A program made the translations under genes and the position numbers. A stretch of DNA of 64,000 nt from Vitis vinifera (taxonomy: Eukaryota > Streptophyta > Magnoliopsida > Vitales > Vitaceae), in contig NC_081822.1 of NCBI RefSeq assembly GCF_030704535.1, forward strand, positions 16,680,501 through 16,744,500, written 5' to 3'. The first letter of the stretch is position 1; every line of letters begins with the position of its first letter. Below, piece after piece: positions 55,001-64,000 of the stretch. The notes under the pieces are model-generated. The model saw only the letters and a program-made list of their open reading frames with translations, was not told where the DNA came from and made no database searches.

Positions 55001-58000
55001 GTTACTACTTCTACCACCGTCACTATAGCTGTTACCGTCACTGTTACCGTTACCATCTCCTTTTCCATCACTTTTACCGTCTCCGTTATTGTCACCGTAA
55101 CAATTACCGTTACCGTCACTGTTACCGTCATCGTTACCATCACTGTTACCGTCACAGTCACCATAACTTTTACCGTTATCGTTACCATCACCGTTACCAT
55201 CATCATGACCATTATTGTCACCCTTTCCGTTACAGCTACCATCATTGTCTCTGTCATTGTTACCATTATCGTTTTCATAACTATTATCGTTACTGTCACC
55301 ATTATCATCACTGTTGTTGTTACCATCACCGTTACTATTGCCATTATTGTTACCGTCACCATTATCGTCACTATTACTGTTACCATTACGGTTACAGTCA
55401 CCGTTACTATTATCGTCATCGTTACCATCATAGTCACCGTTATCGTCAACGTTACCATCACAGTTACCGTGACCGTTATCGTTATCTTCACCGTCACCGT
55501 TACCGTCATCATGACAATTATCGTCATCCTTACCGTTTCCATCATTGTTACCGTTATTGTTACCATTATCATCATTGTTATCGTCAATATCACTGTTACC
55601 ATCATTGTTGCCATTATCGTCACTGTTATCACTATCGTCACCGTAATCATGATCGTTATCGTCGCCATTATCGTTACCATGACCGTGATAGTTACAATCA
55701 CTATGACAGTCACCATTGTAGTCACCAATACCGTTACTGTCACTATTACCATCAACATCACTGTTATTGTTACTATCACCGTTACCCTTACCATCACCGT
55801 TACCGTCACCATTATCAATATCGTCACCGTTATCGTTATCATTATCATTACCGTTACCATTACCGTTACCGTCCGTAATATCGTTATCTTCACCGTTATC
55901 ATGACTATTAATGTCACCGTCACCGTAACTGTTACCATCACCGTCACCGTTACAATCACCGTTATCGTTACCGTCTCTGTTACCATCACTGTTACCGTCA
56001 CCATTACCATCATCTTTACCTTGACCGTGACTGTTACGTAACCATGACCGCCACAGTTATCACCACCGTCACCATCATCGTTACCATCACTGTTTCAATC
56101 ACAGTGTTCATCACCGTTACTATGACTATTCCCGTTACCATTACTGTTACTATTACTGTCACCGTTACAGTAATCATTATTGTTAACATCATCGTTATCG
56201 TTACTGTCACCGTAACCAATATCGTCACCATGAATGTGACTGTTACTATGACCATGACCGTGACAGTTACCATCATATTGCCGTCATCGTCACCATCATA
56301 ATTACCGTCACCGTCACTGATACAATTACCGTCACCGTCATCAATACTGTCACTGACACCGTTACCATTACCATCACCGTCTCATCATTATATGACTGTT
56401 ACCGATATAGTGACCGTTATCGTCACCGTTACTATCCCGGTTACTATTAGCATTACCGTGACCATCAATGTAATCGCCATTACTGTCATTATCATCATTA
56501 CCATTACTGTTGTCGTTATCGTCACTGTCGCCGTTACCATCACCGTCACTATTATCATCATTGTGACCGTTACCTTTACAATTACCGTCACCGTTACTAT
56601 AATCATCACTGTTACCATTACAATTATCGTTTCCATTACCGTTACTATGACCATCCCCATTACCTTTACTATCACCATCACCGTTACCATTACCGTCATC
56701 GTTACCGTCATTGTTACTGTGACCGTTACCATCACCAGTACTGTAACCATCACCGTTACCTGTCACTGTTACTGTTACCATTACTATTATCGTTACCGTA
56801 ACTGTCACCATCACCATTACCATTACCGTTATCTTGATCGTTACCATTACCGCTATCGTGACTGTAATCGTTACCGTAACCGTTACTGTAATCGTTATCA
56901 TCACCATCACTCTTACTGTCACCGTTACCGTTACCATCTTTGCTTCCATCACATTTACTATCTCCGTTATTGTCATCGTAACAATTACCGTTACCGTTAA
57001 TATTACCATCACTATTACCATGACTGTTACCATTACTGTTACCGTTACCGTTACAATGACAGTCACCATTACCACTACCACTATTACTTCTACCACCGTC
57101 ACCCTAGCCGTTACCATCACTGCAACAGTCACCGTCACCATCACCACTACCATTACTATCACCGTCACCGTTACAATTACCATTACTCTCACCGTCATTG
57201 TTACCATTACCGTTACCATCACCATAACTGTTAACGTCACTGTTACTGTCACGGTTACCGTTATTGTCACCGTTACTATTATCATTACGATAACCGTCAT
57301 CGTTATTGTTATTGTCACGGTCACCATTATTGCTACCGTTACCGTTACCGTCACCATAACCATTACTGAGACCATTACCAAGACCATTACCGAGAGTGTT
57401 ACCGTTACCATCACTATAAACGTTACGGTTACCATTACTTTTACCGTTGCCATTAGCATCACCATTACTGTTACCGCCACCGTGACCATCATCATGACCG
57501 CCATTGTTATCATCACTATGATCGTTAGCATATCCGTTACTGTCACCATTACTGTCATTGCTACCGTGGCTGTGACCGTTACTGTCATTGTTACAGTCAT
57601 TGTTATCGTAACTGTCATCGTTACCTTTACTATTACTGTCACCCTTACCATCACCATTACCATCATTGTTATTACTACCATTACCATTACCGTTACCGTC
57701 ACCACAATCGTTATCGAGACCATTACTGAGAGTGTTATTGTTACAGTCACAATAAACGTTACCGTTACCGTTACCATTACTGTCACAGTTACCGTTAGCG
57801 TCACCATTACTGTTTCCGTCACCATGACCATCATCATGACCGCCATTATTATCGTCATCGTTATTGTCACTGTGACCGTCACCATCACCGTTACTGTCAC
57901 CATTACCATCATTGTTACCGTGACCATGACCGTGACCGTTACCATCATTGTTATAATCATCGTCACCGTTACCTTTACCGTTATCATAAACGTTACTGTC

Positions 58001-58180
58001 ACCCTTACCATCACAGTTATCGTCACCATCACCGTTACCATTACCGTTACCGTTATAGTTACCGTTACTGTCACATTTATCGTCACTGTTGCTATTACTA
58101 TCACCGTTACTATTACCGTCACTCTTGCCATTATCTTCACCGTTACTGTTACCAACACCATTATCGTCACTATTATGGTT

Positions 58181-59340
58181 ACCGTCACCGTTACTGTTAC
58201 TCTTACCATTACCATCACCGTTACCATTACCGTTACCGTCCACGATATCGTTACCATTACTATTACCATCCCCATCATCGCCACCCTTACCGTTTCCGTT
58301 ACAGTCACCGTCACCATCACCATCACTGTTACCCTGACCGTTATAATTACCATCACCGTAATCGTTACCGTCACTGTTATCGTCACCTTTACCGTTGCAG
58401 TCACTATTACCACCACCGTCACCATCACCATTACCGTTACTGTCACCGTAACCGTTGCCGTCAGCGTCAACTTTATTGTCACCATTTTCGTCATTGTTAC
58501 CGTCTCCGTTACCTTACAATTACTGTTACCAAGACCGTTATCATTACTGTTACCATTATCGTTATAATGACAATCACCATTACCACTACCGCTATTGCTT
58601 CTACCACCGTCACCCTAGCCGTTACCGTCACTGTTACCATTACCGCAATAGTCACTGTCACCATTACCATTACTATCATCGTCACCGTAATCGTCACTGT
58701 TACAATTACCATTACTCTCACCGTCATTGTTACCATCACCATAACCGTTATTGTCACCGTTACTGTTACTCTTACCATTACCATTACTGTTACCGTTATC
58801 ATTACTGTTACCGTCCACGATATCGTTACCATTACCGTTACCATCCCCATCACCGTCACCCTTATCTTTTCCGTTACAGTCACCGTCACCATCACCATCA
58901 CTGTTACCCTGACCGTTACAGTTACCATCACTGTAATCGTTACCGTCACTGTTATCGTCACCTTTACCATTGCAGTCACTATTACCACCACTGTCACCGT
59001 CACCATTACTGTTACTGTCACCGTAACCGTTGCCGTCAGCGTCAACTTTATTGTCACCATTTCCATCATTGTTACCGTCTCCGTTACCTTACAATTACTG
59101 TTACTAAGACCGTTACCATTACTGTTACCGTTACCGTTACAATGACAATCACCATTTACCACTACCGTTATTGCTTCTACCACCGTCACCCTAGCCATTA
59201 CCGTCACTGTTACCATCACCGCAATAGTCACTGTCACCATTACCATTACTATCATCATCACCGTAACCGTCACTGTTACAGTTACCATTACTCTCACCGT
59301 CATTGTTACCATTACTCTTACCATCACCATAACCGTTAAC
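58181..59340 (+). repeat. About 575-bp tandem duplication
   Basis: Matching blocks in the same order are: GTCCACGATATCG at 58238 and 58813; GTTACCCTGACCGTTA; GCCGTCAGCGTCAACTTTAT; CGTCTCCGTTACCTTACAAT at 58501 and 59076; and TTCTACCACCGTCACCCTAG at 58599 and 59175. The copies are roughly 93% identical by eye. Parts of the same series also occur at 57088-57300. Confidence 0.85.
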
Positions 59341-62300
59341 GTCACTATTACTGTCACGGTTACTGTTATTGTTACCGTTATTGTCACCGTCATCGTTACT
59401 ATTATCATTACAATAACCGTCATCGTTACTGTTAATGTCACTGTTACCATTATTGTTACAATTACCATTACCGTTACCGTTACCGTCACCATAACCAGTA
59501 CTGAGAATGTTACCGTTACCGTCACTATAAACGTTACCGTTACCGTTACTTTCACCGTTACCATTAGCATCACCATTACTGTTACCGTGACCGTGACCAT
59601 CATCATGACTACCATTGTTATCGTCATCATTATCATCACCATTACCATCACCGTTAACATCACTGTGATCGTCCCATCACCGTTAGTATTTCCGTTACCG
59701 TCATTGTCACCATCACCGTTACTGTCACCATTACAATCACTATTACCATTACCGTGATCGTTACTGTCATTGTTACCATCATCATTACCGTAACCGTTAC
59801 TTTTACTATTGTTGTCACCCTTACCATCACCATCACCATCACCATTACCGTCACCATTATTGCTATCGTTACCGTCACCATAACCGAGACTGTTACCGTT
59901 ACCGTCACTATAAACGTTACCGTTACCGTTATTGTCACCCTTACCGTTAGCGTCACCATTACTATTACCGTCACCATGACCATCGCCATGACAACCACTA
60001 TTATCGTCATCGTTATCATCACCGTCACTGTGACCATCACCATTACTGTTATCATCACCGTTATTGTCACTGTCACTGTCACCGTTACTATCACCATTAC
60101 CATCATTGTTACCGTGACCATGACCGTGGCTGTTACCATCATTGTTATCTTCATCATTACCGTAACCATTACCCTTACCGTCACCGTTATTGTCATCATC
60201 ACCGTTATCTTCACCGTTACCATTACCATCATACTTACCGTTACTGTCACATTTATCGTCACTGTTGCTGTTACTGTCACCGTTACTATTACCGTCATTA
60301 CTGCCATTACCTTCACCGTTACTATTACTATTACCGTTACCGTTACCGTTACAGTCACTATCACCTTTACTCTTACCATTACCATTACCGTCACCGTAAT
60401 CGTTACCGTCACTATTACCATCACCTTTACCATATTTGTCACTATTACCACCATCGTCACCGCCACCGCCACCGTTATTATTAGTGTCACAGTCACCATT
60501 ACCGTTACCATCACCATAACCGTTACTGTCAGCATCAACTTTATCGACACCATTTTCATCATTGTTACCGTCTCCATTACCATTACAATTACAGTTATTG
60601 TTACCGTTACCATTACTGTTACCATCATCGTAACCGTTACCATAGTCGTTAATGTCACTATTACCGTTATCGTCACAGTTACCATCACAGTTATCGTCAC
60701 AATTATCGTCACTGTTACCATAACCGTGATTATGACCGTTACTGCCACACTCACCGTGACCATGACCGTTACTGTTACCCTTACAGTTACCGCTACCGTT
60801 ACTGTCACCATCATCGTTATAGTCATTGTCACCGGAACCATTACCGTAACCGTTACCATCACCATTACCATCATCGTTATAGTCATCGTCACCATTACCA
60901 TCAATGTTACCTTGAGCATGAGCTTGATCGTTACCATCACCGTCACTGTTACAGTTACCGTTACCGTCACCGTTTTCATCACTGTTACCTTCACCGTTTC
61001 CGTTATCGTTAGCGTCACCATTACCGTTACCATTACCGTTACTGTTACCGTCACCGTTACCTTGACCTTTACCGTTACTGTCACTGTCACCGTAACCGTT
61101 ATAGTTATTGTTACAGTAACCGTTACCATCACCATTACCGTCATTGTTATCATCACCGTTATCGTTACTATTACCGTTACCATTACTATTACTATTATCG
61201 TCACCATTATAATCACCATTACCGTTACTGTTACCATCACAATTTTCCATCACCCTTACTGTCACCGTTTCTATCACCATTATCTTCACTAATATTGTTT
61301 TCATTACCGTCATTGTTTCCATGACCGTTACTGTCACTGTTACCTTTACCGTTATTGTTACTGTCGCGGTTATCGTTACCGTTACTGTCACAATTACCGT
61401 TACCATTACTGTTACTGTTACCGTCACTGTAATTACCATTATCGTTACTATTACTGTCACTGTTACGGTTACCATTATTGTCACTGTTATGATTACCGTT
61501 ACCATTACTATTACTGTCATCGTTAGTTACCATTATCGTTACCATTACTGTTATCGTTACAGTTACCATCACTGTTACCGTCACCATTACTATTTCCATT
61601 ATAGTTACTGTTACCGTCACCATTACCATTACCGTTATTGTTTCTGTTATTGTTACCGTCACCGTTACCATTACTCTAACTGTTATCGTGATCGTTACCT
61701 TGACTGTGACCGTTACCGTAACCGTCACCGTCATCGTTACTGTCATCGTCATCCTGACTGTCACAGTTATCGCCGCCGTCACCGTTACCATCACCATTTC
61801 AATCACCGTGACCATGACCATTACTGTGACTATTACCGTTACCATTACTGTTATGATTACCATCATCGTTATCGTAATCATTACTGTTACCGTCATTGTT
61901 ATCGTTACTATCACCGTAACCAATACCGTTACCATTGTCGTCACCACCAATGTGACCGTTACTATGACTATGACCCTTACTGTCATATTACCGTCATCGT
62001 CACCGTTACAATCACCGTCACCATCACTGTCATCGTTACCATCACTGTTACCGTCACTGATACCATTACCCTTACCGTTACTCTCATCATTACTATGATT
62101 GTTACCGTTACAATGAGCTTTATCATCACCATTACCTTGACTGTCACCGTTACTGTCACTATTACCGTTACAGTTACAGTCATCGTCACCTTCACCGTTA
62201 TTGTTACTGTTACCGTTACCATCACTTTAATCACCATTACTGTCACTATCATCGTTACCGTCACTATTATCGTTACCATCACTATTACTATTACCGTTAC

Positions 62301-63484
62301 CGTCATTGTTGCCATTAGCGTCATCGTCATCATCACCGTTATCATCACCATGACCATTACCTTTACCATTACTGTGACTATTATCGTCGTAGTAACCGTC
62401 ACTATTAATGTTACCGTTACTGTTATCGTTACCGTTGCCATCACCATTACAATTACCATTACAGTTTTCGTTACCTTTAACGTACCGTTACCATCACCGT
62501 TATCGTTATTGTTACCGTTACCGTCACCATCTCAATCACCATTGTCGTTACCGGCACCATTACCGTCACTGTTACCACTACTATCATCGTTATCTTAACT
62601 ATTACTGTCAACGTCACCATAACCGTTATCGTCATCATAACTGTTATCGTCACCGTTACCATCATTGTTACCGTTACTATCACTGTCATCGTTACAATTA
62701 CCATTACTATCACCATCACCGTTACGATTACCGTTATAACCGTTAAAGTGATCGTTACCATGACAGTTACCATTATCATCATCGTTATCTTCACCGTTAC
62801 CATTGTCGTTATCGTCACTGTTACTGTCACTCTTACCATTACCGTTACTGTTACCATTACCGTTACCGTTATCGTTAATGTTAACATAACTGTTACCATT
62901 ATCGTAACCATTACTTTCACCATTACTATTATCGTCACCGTTATTTCACCATTACCGTTACAGTTATCGTTACCGTCACTATTACCGTCATTGTTACCGT
63001 CACCGTCACTGTTACTGTTACCCTTTATCGTAACCGTTGTAGTGACCATTACCGTCAATGTTACCATCACCGTTACCATGACCGTCACAATAATCGTCAG
63101 CATTACTATCAACGTCACTGCTGCCATCATCGTTACTATTACCGTTACCGTTACAACCACCGTTATCATTACCGTTGTCATAATCATTACTGTTATCGTA
63201 ACCGTTACTATCACCGTTACTGTCACCGTCCCCGCTATCATCACCGTTACTATCACCGTTGCCATGATCGTTATCGTTTTTGTTACCATCACCATTACCG
63301 ATACTGTTATCACCATCGTTATCAGCACCATTACCATTACTGTAACCGTTACTTTTATCATAACCGTTACCATAATCGTTATTATAACTATTACCGTCAC
63401 AATTACCGTAACCGTTATCGTTATTATAACCATTACTGTCACTATCAATGTCACCGTCACTGTCACCGTCATCGTTACCGTTAT

Positions 63485-64000
63485 TGTAACACCTAGTACT
63501 AACGAATGAAATAGGCAATAATGATTATTTTAGTACTTAACTTTAAGCTTGCTTAATTAGATGTTAAAACTAGTTTAGTGCTAATCATGTTTAATTATGA
63601 ATTAAACTTTGATTAAGGTTAAGTGGGATTAGTTAATGATCTAAGCATGCTTATTAGGTTCTTAGGGACTAATTAGGGTTATGAAAACCTAAAGGACTAA
63701 TGGGCAATTATGGGTTTTATTTTTGATAACTTGAAGGACTAAAGTGCAAAATTGGAAATTTGAGTTAGTGGAATGCCACCTCCTACTTGGGTGGCTTGGG
63801 TGCTTGGAGACCCCTTTATAAGGGGGCTGCAGCTCGTTTTGCACCATTTCACCTGCAGCAAGTTGGGTTAGAGAGAGAATCTAGAGAGAGAAAGTGTAGA
63901 TTTGAGGTAAGCAAGTTGTTTAATTTTGTAATTTTCGTTTATTTTGGCTCCTAATGGTATGTTGAAAAGAATTAACGGTAAAAATTGTGTAAAAGTTGAG
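63485..64000 (+). mobile_element. Start of an LTR of a second lineage (Tekay/Del-like Ty3/gypsy), cut by the window end
   Basis: The array stops at 63484 and unrelated sequence begins TGTAACACCTAGTACTAACG, the kind of start common in Tekay/Del-type plant LTRs. AT-rich sequence with GGACTAA strings (near 63667, 63691 and 63736) follows, then a TATA-like site at 63814-63823, GA-rich leader sequence (63871-63897) and GAGGTAAGC at 63904, which could be a splice donor or simply LTR sequence. It does not resemble the other LTRs here. The alternative is host DNA with a promoter and the first exon of a gene further right. The five bases before it, GTTAT, would be the target duplication, but the partner lies outside the window. 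Confidence 0.5.
63814..63823 (+). promoter_or_regulatory. TATA-like element
   Basis: CTTTATAAGG lies about 50-60 bp before a GA-rich stretch (63871-63897). The arrangement of TATA box, short spacer and purine-rich leader fits a plant LTR or gene promoter on the + strand. Confidence 0.45.

Larger units (their letters stand above)
42985..63484 (+). repeat. Hexanucleotide satellite array, block 4 (about 20.5 kb)
   Basis: Same A-Y-Y-R-T-Y hexamers in the same orientation, uninterrupted from the LTR remnant to the LTR start at 63485. It carries the largest young duplication (43306-44618 and 49390-50150), a 575-bp tandem duplication (58181-59340) and the densest group of TTCTACCACCGTCACC landmarks (43711, 49813, 55009, 57088, 58599, 59175). 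Nothing else interrupts it. No gene or RNA gene is seen. Confidence 0.95.

Noticed and set aside
687-63484. Telomeric or interstitial telomere repeat
   Set aside because: The unit is six bases but is not TTTAGGG, TTAGGG or a usual variant. GGTAAC/GGTGAC-type units lack the G-run.
687-63484. Sequencing or polishing artefact
   Set aside because: Variation is structured (ordered landmarks, clean LTR junctions, near-perfect duplicates) rather than random. Collapse or false duplication within the array still cannot be excluded without reads.
639-63518. Dozens of long open reading frames on both strands
   Set aside because: All are translations of the same hexamer: dipeptide-like strings with no domain, no plausible start context and overlapping frames open at once. 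This is a property of the repeat, not coding.
63865-64000. First exon and intron of a host gene (GAGGTAAGC after a GA-rich leader)
   Set aside because: Possible, but TGTAACACC abutting the array and LTR-like GGACTAA strings make an LTR more likely. There is no coding start to support a gene.

Overview
The window is plant nuclear heterochromatin with no gene I can support. About 59 of the 64 kb is one tandem repeat with a six-base unit, roughly A-Y-Y-R-T-Y on the + strand (ACCGTT, ACCATT, ACCGTC, ACTGTT and relatives). It is head-to-tail and always in the same orientation. The rest is LTR-retrotransposon debris and one small island of ordinary sequence. The LTRs look like the Athila/Tat side of Ty3/gypsy (TG...CA ends, a decayed tRNA-Asp-type primer-binding site), so the host is a flowering plant. 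The short palindromic motif clusters inside the LTRs remind me of grapevine repeats, but that is memory and not shown by the sequence.

Layout: 1-686, right end of an Athila/Tat-like LTR; 687-31274, hexamer array block 1; 31275-32939, a complete solo LTR of a divergent subfamily with a 5-bp target duplication (TTACA) in the array; 32940-39742, array block 2; 39743-40059, a 317-bp single-copy-looking island, perhaps organellar; 40060-40990, array block 3; 40993-42984, an LTR plus the first bases of the internal region; 42985-63484, array block 4; 63485-64000, the start of a different LTR (TGTAACACC..., Tekay/Del-like), cut by the window end. Because the first and last features look like insertions, the array probably continues on both sides.

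The array is not uniform. It contains (a) local expansions of 24, 30, 36, 42, 48, 66, 72, 90 and 108 bp, all multiples of six; (b) larger copies of 131 and about 575 bp; (c) a nearly identical duplication 6.1 kb apart (43306-44618 and 49390-50150); and (d) recurring landmark sequences in a conserved order, which shows an old multi-kilobase higher-order organisation. Most variation in the hexamer is C:G to T:A, as expected from decay of methylated cytosines, and the differences I found between the two young duplicates are of that type.

The very long open frames on both strands (over 1,500 codons) are an artefact of a stop-poor unit whose length is divisible by three. They translate to Thr-Val/Ile, Met/Val-Thr or Gly-Asn-Asp-Ser strings and are not annotated as genes. 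All coordinates and identities were read by eye.
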